46,552 bases of DNA from an uncultured Ruminococcus sp. (GCA_902800065.1 CADCDE010000016.1:1-46552), one strand, 5' to 3'; positions 14,426 to 23,825 are shown, counted from the stretch's first letter. Made by a program: numbers and translations. The notes: a model not told the origin generated them from the letters alone.

Positions 14426-16681
14426 TTACATAATAGAATTATCCTGATTAAATGTAAGTGTAATAACTGTATACGGTTCTACCTTTTCTCCTGCCGGGAT
14501 ATCCTGTTTTTTGACATACGAACCGCTGTCATTCACATTGATACCCTCAATACATATATTCAGATCATATTCAGCTGCAAGATTATTCACCTCTGCAAGC
14601 GAAAGATTTGAAAAATCAGGCACCGTTATCTTTTCTATATTCATATCCTCTTCGGTATATAATATGACAGTACCCTCCTTCGGAATTGCGGAATATGCTG
14701 ACGGATTCTGTCCGACTACCTTCTTGCCCTTTCCCTCGACCTTGAAGTTGAGTGAAGAATTCTTTATTTTTATTTCCGCTTCCTCGACTGTCATATCTAC
14801 ATATGCTCCCGTCATTGTATCAAGCTCTTTTATTTCGGCTTCGGTATATACCTTTTCTATTCCAAGATACGGAAGCACATCACTCATTATATTTCTGAAA
14901 CAAGGAGCGGCTACCGTTGTACCGTAATAATTTATCTTCTTGTCAGGTGCATCAAAGTAGCAGAGCAATGCTACCTGAGGATCATCTGCAGGAGCTATCC
15001 CACAATATGACGCTATATAATCATCACTCAGGGTACCGTCTTCATTGACAGTTTTTTCAGAGGTACCTGTTTTTCCTCCGACTCTGTATCCGGCTACATA
15101 ACCGTTTTTGCCGCCTCCGGATATCGCATTGGTCTGAAGCATTTTGCATACCTGCTTTGAGACTGATTCCGAAATGACCTGATGCTTAACAAACGGCTCA
15201 TTGGTTTTGACAACATTTCCCTTTGAATCAGATATCTGTGATACGACATACGGTCTCATAAGATTTCCGCCGTTTGCTATTGCCGCACAGGCTGATATCA
15301 TCTGTATCGGTGTTATCTTGAAGTTCTGACCGAAAGAACCTACCGCAAGGTCGGTAAGATCCATACCATGTATTGCTGTTGCCGAAGTATTGCCGAAAAA
15401 GATATCATCACTTTCACCGGGAAGGTCTATACCCGTTTTATCGGAAAATCCGAATGCGACATAATACTCATAATATTTTTCCCTGCCGAGCATAAAGCCC
15501 ATCTGCATGAAAGCAGGGTTACACGAATTGCACAACGCCTGTTCAAGTGTTTCAGTACCGTGTCCGGAGCTTTGCCAGCAGTCTATCATGGGAGCTCCCT
15601 CAAACGGGGCATATGAACCTGCACATTCAAATCTTGTATCTTCCTTTATCAGTCCCTCAGACAGCACAGCAGATGCCATCACCATCTTGAATACAGAGCC
15701 GGGGATATAAGTATCACTGACACCCTTGTTTCTCCACTGCTTGTTCAGTGCATCCGTATAAGCCTTTGACTGTTCCTTTTCAGGCATGGCATCTATTTTC
15801 TGGGCAAGTGCCTTATCTGCGATCTCAAACGGTTCATTTGGATCAAAGGATTCCTCACACGCAAAACCAAGTATACCGCCTGTCTTTACATTTATCATTA
15901 TGGCACAGCCACGGTTGCCTACATTGAATTCCTTTATAGTCTCACGGACATATTTTTCCATTACTTTCTGGATATTTTCATCTATACTCAACGTAAGATT
16001 ATATCCGTCAGTTGCATCTATTTTCTGTTCATACGGGAAGGGCATCTCATTGCCTATCGCATTCCTTGCAACTACAAGCCTGCCAGGCTTTCCTTTCAGA
16101 TACTCATCATACTGATATTCAACGCCCGAAAGTCCCTGACTGTCGGCACCTACAAAGCCTATCACATCAGCTGCAAAATTATCGTTTGTATAATATCTCT
16201 TATAATCCTCGATATATTTCACGGACAATGGTATGCCTTCATCCTCATACAATTTCTCTCCAAAGGCTATTATCTTGTCCTTAACATCAGTCGGTACCTT
16301 TCTTGCAACGACCTCGTAAAAATTATGTTTTGTACTCTTGTTGTATATTTCCGCTTCATCTATTCCGAGTATCTTTGAAAGACCTGCTGATATTTTTGAC
16401 CTTGCATCTTCCGTTTTTATATTTGCAGGCTCAAGCACGATATTCCAGACAGTCACACTCTGGGCAAGCAGCTTTCCGTTCCTGTCATAGATACTTCCTC
16501 TCCTTGCAGAGATAGTCGTATCCGAAAGCTGCTGTTCAACAGCCTTCTGCTCCAGTTCCTCAGCCATGAAGGTCTGAAGATACAATAATCTTGCCGATAC
16601 AAATATCAGTCCGATTATTATCAACGCCATCACTAAAGCGGAACGTACCCACAATTTGGCAGTCGTACCCCTCTTTGCCAT
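14426..16681 (-). CDS. Class B penicillin-binding protein with two PASTA domains (FtsI/SpoVD/PBP2B type)
   Basis: A 751-aa transpeptidase that cross-links septal or spore cortex peptidoglycan. One membrane helix (residues 12-35) is followed by a dimerisation region and the transpeptidase domain. The active-site words are SVFK (Ser329, Lys332), SCN (386-388) and KTG (537-539). Two PASTA domains follow at about 618-678 and 684-746. The ATG at 16679-16681 has AAAGGAAG upstream; a longer frame to 16744 lacks a good site. Its place between ftsL and mraY fits the division PBP. The PASTA tail occurs both in SpoVD and in clostridial division PBPs, so the exact role is open. Confidence 0.92.
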   Translation of the reverse strand: MAKRGTTAKLWVRSALVMALIIIGLIFVSARLLYLQTFMAEELEQKAVEQQLSDTTISARRGSIYDRNGKLLAQSVTVWNIVLEPANIKTEDARSKISAGLSKILGIDEAEIYNKSTKHNFYEVVARKVPTDVKDKIIAFGEKLYEDEGIPLSVKYIEDYKRYYTNDNFAADVIGFVGADSQGLSGVEYQYDEYLKGKPGRLVVARNAIGNEMPFPYEQKIDATDGYNLTLSIDENIQKVMEKYVRETIKEFNVGNRGCAIMINVKTGGILGFACEESFDPNEPFEIADKALAQKIDAMPEKEQSKAYTDALNKQWRNKGVSDTYIPGSVFKMVMASAVLSEGLIKEDTRFECAGSYAPFEGAPMIDCWQSSGHGTETLEQALCNSCNPAFMQMGFMLGREKYYEYYVAFGFSDKTGIDLPGESDDIFFGNTSATAIHGMDLTDLAVGSFGQNFKITPIQMISACAAIANGGNLMRPYVVSQISDSKGNVVKTNEPFVKHQVISESVSKQVCKMLQTNAISGGGKNGYVAGYRVGGKTGTSEKTVNEDGTLSDDYIASYCGIAPADDPQVALLCYFDAPDKKINYYGTTVAAPCFRNIMSDVLPYLGIEKVYTEAEIKELDTMTGAYVDMTVEEAEIKIKNSSLNFKVEGKGKKVVGQNPSAYSAIPKEGTVILYTEEDMNIEKITVPDFSNLSLAEVNNLAAEYDLNICIEGINVNDSGSYVKKQDIPAGEKVEPYTVITLTFNQDNSIM

Positions 16682-16827
16682 AAATATTGATTCTTCCTTT
16701 CCCCTGTCAATAATCTTTTTATTATATAAAAACAGGTTGTACACAAAATTTCCCTTCCAATGTGTTATCCTTGTGTTACAACCTACTTTTATTTACATAC
16801 TTATTGCATGGATCTGTTCTTTATGCT

Positions 16828-17331
16828 TCAGGAACGTCTGAAAATACCCTTGAGCGATTCAAGAACAGTATTTTTACCATCATCCCTTATGACCTCACCT
16901 ATATCACCGTCCGAAAGTGAAACAAACCTTTTCTGTACATTCTTGACCTGGGACATTCCGAGATTCTGTTCCGCATATTTCTGTATTTCGCTCTGTGTGA
17001 GCTTGCTGTCTATCCTGAGCTGATATTCAGCCTCAAGATTTGACTGATGCACAAGTGAACTCTGTGCATCATTTATTTCCTGAGTAAGCTCATTGATGGA
17101 AACATAATTGCATACCATCCATGCAGCAACTGCTGTTGCAAAGGCTGTACAGACGGCAATACGGACTGTCAGTGCAACATTTATCTTTTTTCTTATATTC
17201 TTGAGACTCTGACTCGCATTTATCTTTATAAGATTGGTTTTTTCTTTTCTGTTTTCTTTCTTATTGACCTTTTTCTGCGGTTCAAACAGTGACAGGTCAT
17301 AAGCTTCTGTATTCAACTTATCACGTGCCAT
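16828..17331 (-). CDS. ftsL: FtsL-like cell division protein
   Basis: A 167-aa bitopic protein. The N-terminal 65 residues are highly charged and cytosolic. One membrane helix (RIAVCTAFATAVAAWMVC, about 77-95) follows, then a leucine-zipper-like coiled coil (about 100-140) ending EIQKYAEQNLGMSQV, the hallmark of FtsL/DivIC-type proteins. The ATG at 17329-17331 has AAAGGGAG 8 bp upstream; a longer frame begins at 17370. It lies between rsmH and the PBP gene, the classic ftsL position. FtsL sequences diverge strongly, so the name rests on topology and position. Confidence 0.88.
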   Translation of the reverse strand: MARDKLNTEAYDLSLFEPQKKVNKKENRKEKTNLIKINASQSLKNIRKKINVALTVRIAVCTAFATAVAAWMVCNYVSINELTQEINDAQSSLVHQSNLEAEYQLRIDSKLTQSEIQKYAEQNLGMSQVKNVQKRFVSLSDGDIGEVIRDDGKNTVLESLKGIFRRS

Positions 17332-17407
17332 ATCAATACTCCCTTTCATAAAACACCCTGTCTGTATCAAATCAATATCAAACGGGCTTTATCTAAATTA
17401 ACACATT

Positions 17408-18334
17408 TCAAACGATCCTTTCACAGCACCTGAGCTTTGCACTTCGGCTTCTGGGATTTTCTTCCAGTTCCGCTTCATCAGCCTCAACAGGCTTTCGGGT
17501 TATGATACTTGCCTTGGGTTTGTTTCCGCACACGCATATTGGAAAATCCTTCGGGCAGGTACAGCCCTCACACCATTTTGCCATTCTTTGCTTTACCATT
17601 CTGTCTTCCAGAGAATGGAACGTTATCACGGAAAGTCTGCCGCCTTTTTTAAGACTTTCAAAAGCTCCGTCAAGTCCCTTTGAAAGCCTGTCAAGTTCTC
17701 CGTTGACAGCTATCCTCAATGCCTGAAAGGTCTTTCGGGCAGGATGCTTGTCATGTCGCTTTGACGGCGGATATGCCGATTTGACTATCTCGGCAAGCCT
17801 GAGAGTAGTCTGTATCGGTTCGACAGCCCTTTCACGCTCTATCGCACGGGCTATGTTCCTTGCAAACTTTTCTTCTCCGTACAATGACAAAATACGCACA
17901 AGTTCATTGAACTGCAAATTATTTACAAGCTCTGCGGCAGTTGTACCGCTCTGGCTCATACGCATATCAAGGGGTGCATCGTTATGATACGAAAAACCTC
18001 TTTCAGCCGTGTCAAGCTGATGAGATGAAACTCCTATATCAAGAAGCACTCCGTCAAGTGATGATATGCCCAGATCAGATATTATATCTTTAATTTCCGA
18101 GAAATTCGACTTTACTATCGTTACGTTTTTAAGATCCCCGAATCTTTCGTTCAGAGTTTCGATCGCATCAGGATCCTGATCAACACATATAAGCTGTCCG
18201 TTTACCAGATGCCTGAGAATTTCAGCGGAATGACCTCCGCCGCCTGCTGTTCCGTCAAGATATATACCGTCAGGTCTTATATTCAGCGAATGAACAGTCT
18301 GCTCAAGCAAAACGGGTTTATGTGAAAAACTCAA
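17408..18334 (-). CDS. rsmH: 16S rRNA (cytosine1402-N4)-methyltransferase
   Basis: RsmH (MraW) methylates C1402 of 16S rRNA in the decoding site. SFSHKPVLLEQTV is the conserved start, LDGTAGGGGHS the SAM-binding loop, LLDIGVSSHQLD and RGFSYHNDAPLDMRM further signatures, and ITFHSLEDRMVKQ is near the end. I chose the TTG at 18332-18334, which places the conserved SHKPVLL at the N-terminus and has AAAGGCGG 7 bp upstream (308 aa). An ATG at 18383-18385 with a weaker GGGG site would give 325 aa. It is the first gene of the dcw cluster. mraZ, usually upstream, is absent. Confidence 0.95.
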   Translation of the reverse strand: MSFSHKPVLLEQTVHSLNIRPDGIYLDGTAGGGGHSAEILRHLVNGQLICVDQDPDAIETLNERFGDLKNVTIVKSNFSEIKDIISDLGISSLDGVLLDIGVSSHQLDTAERGFSYHNDAPLDMRMSQSGTTAAELVNNLQFNELVRILSLYGEEKFARNIARAIERERAVEPIQTTLRLAEIVKSAYPPSKRHDKHPARKTFQALRIAVNGELDRLSKGLDGAFESLKKGGRLSVITFHSLEDRMVKQRMAKWCEGCTCPKDFPICVCGNKPKASIITRKPVEADEAELEENPRSRSAKLRCCERIV

Positions 18335-18420
18335 TACAGCACCGCCTTTGATTTCACAGAAAAATGATATTGCAAAAATTGACATAAGTTCCCCAATATC
18401 ATTTACCGCTTGATATATTA

Positions 18421-18449
18421 ATTATAAATTATAAAACCAAAAATTGCAA
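18421..18449 (-). promoter_or_regulatory. Sigma-A promoter of the dcw cluster
   Basis: TTGCAA (18444-18449), a 17-bp spacer and TATAAT (18421-18426) on the minus strand, 36 bp before the ATG and about 87 bp before the TTG of rsmH. Confidence 0.7.
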
Positions 18450-18685
18450 TATATATACATAAATTTTAAAAAATTTTTTCTATGGAATTTACACACATTC
18501 ATTCATTTGGCTTATTGCAATTTGCTAAATTCAAGTGTCAAAAAAAATCAACCTACGGCAAATCCTTATCTAAAATCCACAAATTTTATTCAAAAAAATT
18601 TCATTTTTTGAATATGATTTTTTATCACTTATAATTGCATAAAAATATTTCTCATGTAAAAACTATTATAGGGTGATGAAATTTT
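18450..18685. other. AT-rich divergent intergenic region between rsmH and spoVAE
   Basis: This stretch separates the minus-strand dcw cluster from the plus-strand spore genes. It is very AT-rich. A TTGACA on the minus strand at 18536-18541 has only a weak -10. On the plus side, an AGGGTGAT site 10 bp or so before spoVAE is clear, but I could not find a convincing sigma-G or sigma-F promoter. I see no small gene or RNA in it. Confidence 0.5.
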
Positions 18686-19039
18686 ATGCAGTACATTTAT
18701 GCATTTTTAACAGGAGGGGTATTGTGCGTTATTGCACAGCTCCTCATTGACAAAACCAAACTGACTCCTGCACGAATACTTGTCATATACGTTACATCAG
18801 GAGTAATACTGACAGCTCTCGGAATATATCAGCCGTTAGTTGACTTTGCCGGAGCAGGTGCAACAGTTCCACTGACGGGCTTCGGCTATTCTCTTGCAAA
18901 GGGCATTGAAGAAAGTGTTGCAAATGACGGCTGGCTCGGTGCATTCACGGGAGGTCTTACAGCCTGTTCCGCAGGAATCGCTGCCGCAATTTTCTTTGGT
19001 CTTATAATGGCTCTCATCAAAAAACCTTCCTCAAAATAA
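18686..19039 (+). CDS. spoVAE: Stage V sporulation protein AE (SpoVAEb type)
   Basis: A 117-aa membrane protein with three or so hydrophobic helices. The words LLIDKTKLTPARILVIYV, GIYQPLVDFAGAGATVPLTG and FGYSLAKGIEESV are highly characteristic of SpoVAE. SpoVA proteins sit in the inner spore membrane and carry dipicolinic acid in during sporulation and out during germination. Here the gene stands alone; spoVAC and spoVAD, its usual neighbours, are not adjacent. A terminator follows the stop, and germination genes lie directly downstream. It should be expressed in the forespore, though I could not confirm the promoter. Confidence 0.93.
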   Translation: MQYIYAFLTGGVLCVIAQLLIDKTKLTPARILVIYVTSGVILTALGIYQPLVDFAGAGATVPLTGFGYSLAKGIEESVANDGWLGAFTGGLTACSAGIAAAIFFGLIMALIKKPSSK

Positions 19040-19054
19040 GTGAGGAGTTAGAAG

Positions 19055-19095
19055 TGAGGAGTGAGGAGTGATATTCTCCTGCTCCTCATTTTTTT
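19055..19095 (+). terminator. Terminator after spoVAE
   Basis: TGAGGAGTGAGGAG pairs with CTCCTGCTCCTCA with a one-base bulge, followed by seven T residues. The arms are built from a simple AGTGAGG repeat that recurs in reverse at about 19147-19190. Confidence 0.8.
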
Positions 19096-19146
19096 ATAGA
19101 GTAATTTTTTAATTCCGTTAAACATATAATTTTATGGAATTAACAA

Positions 19147-19192
19147 CCAGTACTCCTCATTTCTCATTCCTCCCTCCTCACTTCTCACTTGA
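19147..19192. repeat. Simple-sequence tract (CTCCTCAC / CTTCTCA words)
   Basis: A pyrimidine-rich tract of short imperfect words (tactcctcat, ttctcattcc, cctcctcactt) just upstream of the first csp gene. It is the reverse complement of the GTGAGGAG words at 19040-19068, and a related GAGTGAAG tract lies at 11781-11809. It happens to be open in frame with the csp gene and would add a meaningless 24-residue extension. Confidence 0.6.
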
Positions 19193-19205
19193 AAAGGGTG
19201 ATGTC

Positions 19206-20858
19206 ATGGCACTTACCGAAATTATCGTAAAATACAATGGTGATATACTGAATATAGCACAGCAGGTAAACGCTTCTGCCGAACTTCTTGGACAAAATTA
19301 TGCTATAATTTTAATAGACAGCAGTAAAATAAACGAACTCTATACATTTACAGAAATCGAGGATATTGAACTGCCGAAAAGATTATATCTCGGCACCAGC
19401 TTTAATCTGACATCCTCCTGCATAAGAAATGTACAAAGTCCATATGGATATGGTCTTGACGGAAGCGGTGTCATTGTCGGTATAATAGATTCGGGCATAG
19501 ATTATACTCATTTCGATTTTCGTAATGATGACGGCACTACACGAATATTATATTTATGGGACCAGACCATTGAAGGCTCTCCGCCTGACGGATTCAACGA
19601 GGGTACGGAATATACTCAAATGCAGATAAATTCTGCTTTGCAGTCAAACGAACCTTTCGGCGTCATTCCCTCCAATGACTTCAACGGACACGGCACTGCT
19701 GTCACAGGAATAGCTGCAGGTAATGGAAATTCAAGTAATGGTGAAAATATCGGAGTGGCTTTCAAGTCCGATTTGATAATCGTCAAAGTCGGCAGAAAAG
19801 GAAATGATTTTTTCGCCCAAAGTACAGAAATTATGCGGGCTATAAAATATATCATCTCAAAATCAAATTTATTGAAAAAACCTGTTGCCATAAACATGAG
19901 CTTCGGAATGAACAACGGTTCCCACAAAGGCAATTCGCTTTTCGAGGAATACATTTCTTCAATGACATCAGAATGGAAAAATGTCATCGTCATTCCCACC
20001 GGAAATGAGGGCGGTGCAGGGCATCATTTCAACAGTACCATAAAATCAAATCAAACAAAAACTATTGAATTTTTTACTGCTTCGGGAATAGACGGCTTTT
20101 ATCTTTCTCTATGGAAAAATTTCGCTGACAGCTTTGCTGTTGAACTGATATTCCCAAACGGAATGAGTTCGGGTGTCATAAATCTTGAAAGCCGTCTTAA
20201 AACCGTCAGAATGGACAATGCAACACTGACTGTCCTCTACGGTCAGCCCAGCAGATATTCCGTTGACCAGGAAATTTATTTTAATATCGAAAGTCAAAAT
20301 GGAACTGTCCGTTCAGGTATATGGAAATTACGAATCATACCGACAAACATCATTGACGGCAATATTGATATATGGCTTCCTACCGTTGAAGAAGTAACAA
20401 CAAAAACATATTTTTCCGATCCTGCGATATACAATACAATGACACTGCCGTCAACCGCACGAAAAATTATACGGGTATCAGGTTACAACGACAGGCTCGG
20501 AAGCATTGCGGAATTTTCGGGAGTAGGCTTGCCCGATACAAACCTTATCCCCGATATTGCCGCCCCTGCAGTCAATATAATATCCGCTCGTTCAGGCGGA
20601 GGCTATGATGCCTTTACAGGTACCAGCTTTGCTGCCCCATTCGTCACAGGTTCAGCTGCTCTTATGATGCAGTGGGGTATCGTAAATAATAACGCTCCTT
20701 TCCTGTACGGCGAAAGGATAAAAGCCTTTCTCCGCATAGGTGCAAACAGGGTTCAGGGAATATCCTATCCCAATCCAACTTTCGGATATGGTACACTCTG
20801 CCTTAACAATTCCGTTTCGTACATGGAAAAATATAAATTCGGAGGCTTTGAGATATGA
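19206..20858 (+). CDS. Csp-type germination serine protease (subtilisin family S8), first copy
   Basis: A 550-aa subtilisin-like protease of the clostridial Csp family, which cleaves pro-SleC during spore germination. The N-terminal 80 or so residues form a prodomain-like part. The catalytic triad is complete: Asp95 (IIDSGIDY), His162 (NGHGTAVTGIAAG) and Ser474 (FTGTSFAAPFV), with the oxyanion Asn267 (TGNEGG). The insert between His and Ser holds the jellyroll-like segment typical of Csps. There is no signal peptide, in line with a forespore-made protein. I chose the ATG at 19206 (GGGTGATG upstream, MALTEIIVKYN). It overlaps the second csp gene by 4 bp (ATGA). Confidence 0.92.
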   Translation: MALTEIIVKYNGDILNIAQQVNASAELLGQNYAIILIDSSKINELYTFTEIEDIELPKRLYLGTSFNLTSSCIRNVQSPYGYGLDGSGVIVGIIDSGIDYTHFDFRNDDGTTRILYLWDQTIEGSPPDGFNEGTEYTQMQINSALQSNEPFGVIPSNDFNGHGTAVTGIAAGNGNSSNGENIGVAFKSDLIIVKVGRKGNDFFAQSTEIMRAIKYIISKSNLLKKPVAINMSFGMNNGSHKGNSLFEEYISSMTSEWKNVIVIPTGNEGGAGHHFNSTIKSNQTKTIEFFTASGIDGFYLSLWKNFADSFAVELIFPNGMSSGVINLESRLKTVRMDNATLTVLYGQPSRYSVDQEIYFNIESQNGTVRSGIWKLRIIPTNIIDGNIDIWLPTVEEVTTKTYFSDPAIYNTMTLPSTARKIIRVSGYNDRLGSIAEFSGVGLPDTNLIPDIAAPAVNIISARSGGGYDAFTGTSFAAPFVTGSAALMMQWGIVNNNAPFLYGERIKAFLRIGANRVQGISYPNPTFGYGTLCLNNSVSYMEKYKFGGFEI

Positions 20859-22582
20859 CACAAAATGAAGATGATCTTCCTCTTGAAGAATTTGTAAAAC
20901 TTCCCACAACAGTAGATTTTCAGGTGATAAATACAAGACGTTTCCGTGAATATATACAGGACAAGCCATATATCCATGTCGGCACACAATTAGAAAACAG
21001 CTCTGCAATTGTCTATACAAATGAAAAATATATCCAGAAATTACTTGTAGATTTGGGCAGCGATTTTCTTTCATTCTACCCGAAAATAATGTCACCGCTT
21101 GATATACAAAGTAATGAAGCAAGCGGTATCTCACAGGTACTCAATCAGCCTTTCCTCGATTTGACAGGCTATGGCGTTATTATAGGCATAGTCGATACAG
21201 GAATAGACTATACAGAAAAGGTCTTTCAGTTTGAGGACGGCACAAGCAAAATTCTGAGTATATGGGATCAGAGTATAGACGGTAAAAGAACAGATGGTCT
21301 ATATTTCGGCTCAACTTACAGTCAGGAACAAATCAACGAAGCCATACAATCAGAAACACCTTTCAGAATCGTTCCGTCAATGGACGAAGACGGTCACGGT
21401 ACTTTTCTTGCATCAGTCGCTGCAGGAAATCACAATGGTGAATATATAGGTGCTGCCCCGAATGCAAATATCATTGCAGTCAAGCTGAAGCGTGCAAGGG
21501 ATTATTATATCAACAGATATCTGCTCTCCCCCGACAATCCCAATTTATATGAATCTTCCGACTATCTTCTCGGCATAAAATATATTATTGACAAGGCTGT
21601 TGAATTTAAAATGCCTGCCGTTATATGTATTGGAATGGGTTCAAATTCAAGTGCCCATGACGGAAACACTCTCTTTGAAGATTATATTTCATTCGTATCA
21701 CAAAGAGCCGGCTATGCCTTTGTAACGGCTGCAGGAAATGAATCCAATGCAAAACATCACACTCAGGGAAAAATAAAAAACGGAAGCGTCGAAAATATAA
21801 GTATACGTGTTGGTGAACAGGGAGCGTCTTTTTCCGTTATAATATTCGGTCCCGCTTTTGACAAGGTATCACTCGGTGTAATATCTCCGACAGGTGAGAC
21901 TATTCCCCGTACTCCGTTCAAATCGGGCTTGGAATATTCCGAAAAACTGATTTTTGAAGACACTACGGTTTATATAAAATATTTCAAGGATATAAATAAT
22001 AATCTCATTGTCGGATTCAGAAATGCAACAGGCGGTATATGGGATATAAAAATTTTCGGTGACAATATTATTGACGGAAAATACTGGGCATGGCTGCCTA
22101 TCACGGGACAAGTCTCCGACAGTGTGGAATTTTTAAAGCCTATCCCCGAATATACGATAGTATATCCTGCAACCGCTGTCCGTGCAATAACCTGCGGTGC
22201 ATATAATTCAAGTGACGGAAGTCTTGCGGTATCATCATCATGGGGACCTACGAGAGTTCCGCAAATATCCCCTGACTTTGCCGCTCCCGGTGTGAATATA
22301 AAAGGAATTTTCCCGACAGGCTACGGTACTATGACAGGAACAAGTGCAGCAGCAGCCGTTACAGCAGGTGCAGCAGCTTTATTAATGGAATGGGGCATCA
22401 TAAAAAATAATATGCCGACAATAAACGGTGACCTGATAAAAAATCTTTTCATAAGCGGATGTGTCCGTGATGAAAATATCACTTACCCCAATAATCAATG
22501 GGGCTACGGCAAAATGAATCTTTACAATACATTTGCATCTGTCCGTGAAACAGTCATAAACTATAATATTTCAACACCCTGA
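20855..22582 (+). CDS. Csp-type germination serine protease (subtilisin family S8), second copy
   Basis: A 575-aa paralog of the gene before it, with the same layout. The triad is complete: Asp114 (GIVDTGIDY), His181 (DEDGHGTFLASVAAG) and Ser497 (MTGTSAAAAVTAG), with oxyanion Asn295 (AAGNESN). Its N-terminal 100 residues differ strongly from the first copy, so prodomain processing may differ. In C. difficile two of the three Csps are dead pseudoproteases; here both look active. Its start overlaps the preceding stop by 4 bp, which implies coupled translation and similar amounts. sleC follows 15 bp later. Confidence 0.92.
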   Translation: MTQNEDDLPLEEFVKLPTTVDFQVINTRRFREYIQDKPYIHVGTQLENSSAIVYTNEKYIQKLLVDLGSDFLSFYPKIMSPLDIQSNEASGISQVLNQPFLDLTGYGVIIGIVDTGIDYTEKVFQFEDGTSKILSIWDQSIDGKRTDGLYFGSTYSQEQINEAIQSETPFRIVPSMDEDGHGTFLASVAAGNHNGEYIGAAPNANIIAVKLKRARDYYINRYLLSPDNPNLYESSDYLLGIKYIIDKAVEFKMPAVICIGMGSNSSAHDGNTLFEDYISFVSQRAGYAFVTAAGNESNAKHHTQGKIKNGSVENISIRVGEQGASFSVIIFGPAFDKVSLGVISPTGETIPRTPFKSGLEYSEKLIFEDTTVYIKYFKDINNNLIVGFRNATGGIWDIKIFGDNIIDGKYWAWLPITGQVSDSVEFLKPIPEYTIVYPATAVRAITCGAYNSSDGSLAVSSSWGPTRVPQISPDFAAPGVNIKGIFPTGYGTMTGTSAAAAVTAGAAALLMEWGIIKNNMPTINGDLIKNLFISGCVRDENITYPNNQWGYGKMNLYNTFASVRETVINYNISTP

Positions 22583-22597
22583 AAGGAGAATATTTAT

Positions 22598-23824
22598 ATG
22601 CCCGAGGTCGAGAATATAAGCGGTGGTTTCGGACTTCTGAAAACAAACGTTTTTTTGAATAACATAGGAAAGCCTGCACCAAATGCAACGGTAGAAATAA
22701 TATCTCCCGAAAACGATACGGTAATTGAAGAATCCCAAACAGATTCACAAGGACAGCTTCCCCCGATAATGCTTTCTGCTCCGCCTATTGAAAATTCAAT
22801 GAACTTTGACCAGCCGAGACCGTTCAATCAATACAATATGCGTGTAACTCTTGAAGGCTATCAGAGTGCTTTCATACAGAACATTCAGGTATATCCAGAT
22901 ACAACTGCAATACAGAACGTATCTCTCATTCAGAATTTTGAAAATATAGATATCCCCTATCCTACTTTATGGGGGGATTTTCCGCCCAAAATCCCTGAAT
23001 CCGAAGTCAAAAGACTTCCCTTTGCGAGCAATTTAGTTGTACTGCCTGAAACTGTTGTGCCTGAATTTATCGTTGTCCATGCAGGCGTACCGTCTGACCG
23101 TTCGGCACCAGATTATACACTGACTTTCAAGGACTATATTAAAAATGTCGCAAGCAGTGAAATTTATGCAAGCTGGCCCCGTGAGGCTCTCAAAGCAAAT
23201 ATCCTCGCTATCCTTTCATTCACCCTCAGCCGTGTTTATACAGAATGGTACAGAAGCAAGGGCTATGACTTTACCATAACAAGCTCAACCGCCTATGACC
23301 AGGCGTTCTTCTATGGCAGAAACATCTTTCAGGAAATTTCCGATATTGTCGATGAAATTTTCACTCTCTATATATCCCGTCCGGATATAAATCAGCCTCT
23401 TTTCACTCAGTACAGTGATGGTGTCAGAGTAGTACGTCAGGGCTGGCTGAGTCAGTGGGGTTCAAAGGAGCTTGCCGAACAGGGATATTCCGCTATACAG
23501 ATACTGAAAAATTATTACGGATATAATATTGTTCTCAAGGAAGCTAAAAAGGTTTCAGGCATACCTTTGTCATTCTCAGGCGTACAACAGACAGGCTCCC
23601 GTGGTGAACCTGTCCGAATGATACAGCGTCAGCTCAATACCATCTCAAACAACTATCCCCTTATAGGCAAGCTCGCTGTTGACGGCATATACGGTCCGAA
23701 GACTGCACAGGCTGTCAGGATATTTCAGGAGGTATTCGACCTGCCTGTGACAGGCGTGGTAAATTTTCCGACATGGTACAGGATATCCGATATATACAAT
23801 GCAGTAAACTCCCTGAGAGGATAA
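22598..23824 (+). CDS. sleC: Spore cortex-lytic enzyme SleC
   Basis: A 408-aa homolog of SleC, the lytic enzyme that degrades spore cortex after activation by Csp proteases. The N-terminal 120 residues form a carboxypeptidase-regulatory-like prodomain (GKPAPNATVEI...). The words PTLWGDFPPKIPESE and PEFIVVHAGVPSD are, from memory, close to C. difficile SleC. A SpoIID-like catalytic part follows (SRVYTEWYRSKGYDFTIT; WLSQWGSKELAEQGYSA). A PG_binding_1 domain ends the protein (residues about 335-400, AVDGIYGPKTAQAVRIFQ). An AAAGGAG site precedes the ATG, and a terminator directly follows. The csp-csp-sleC order resembles C. perfringens. Confidence 0.92.
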   Translation: MPEVENISGGFGLLKTNVFLNNIGKPAPNATVEIISPENDTVIEESQTDSQGQLPPIMLSAPPIENSMNFDQPRPFNQYNMRVTLEGYQSAFIQNIQVYPDTTAIQNVSLIQNFENIDIPYPTLWGDFPPKIPESEVKRLPFASNLVVLPETVVPEFIVVHAGVPSDRSAPDYTLTFKDYIKNVASSEIYASWPREALKANILAILSFTLSRVYTEWYRSKGYDFTITSSTAYDQAFFYGRNIFQEISDIVDEIFTLYISRPDINQPLFTQYSDGVRVVRQGWLSQWGSKELAEQGYSAIQILKNYYGYNIVLKEAKKVSGIPLSFSGVQQTGSRGEPVRMIQRQLNTISNNYPLIGKLAVDGIYGPKTAQAVRIFQEVFDLPVTGVVNFPTWYRISDIYNAVNSLRG

Positions 23825-23825
23825 A

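Noticed and set aside
18590..18685. Sigma-G type promoter (TGAATA ... CATAAAAA) before spoVAE
   Set aside because: The boxes are about 23 bp apart, too far for sigma-G or sigma-F.
19134..19205. Longer N-terminus of the first Csp protease from ATG 19134
   Set aside because: The added residues come from simple-sequence repeats, and a ribosome site stands before ATG 19206.
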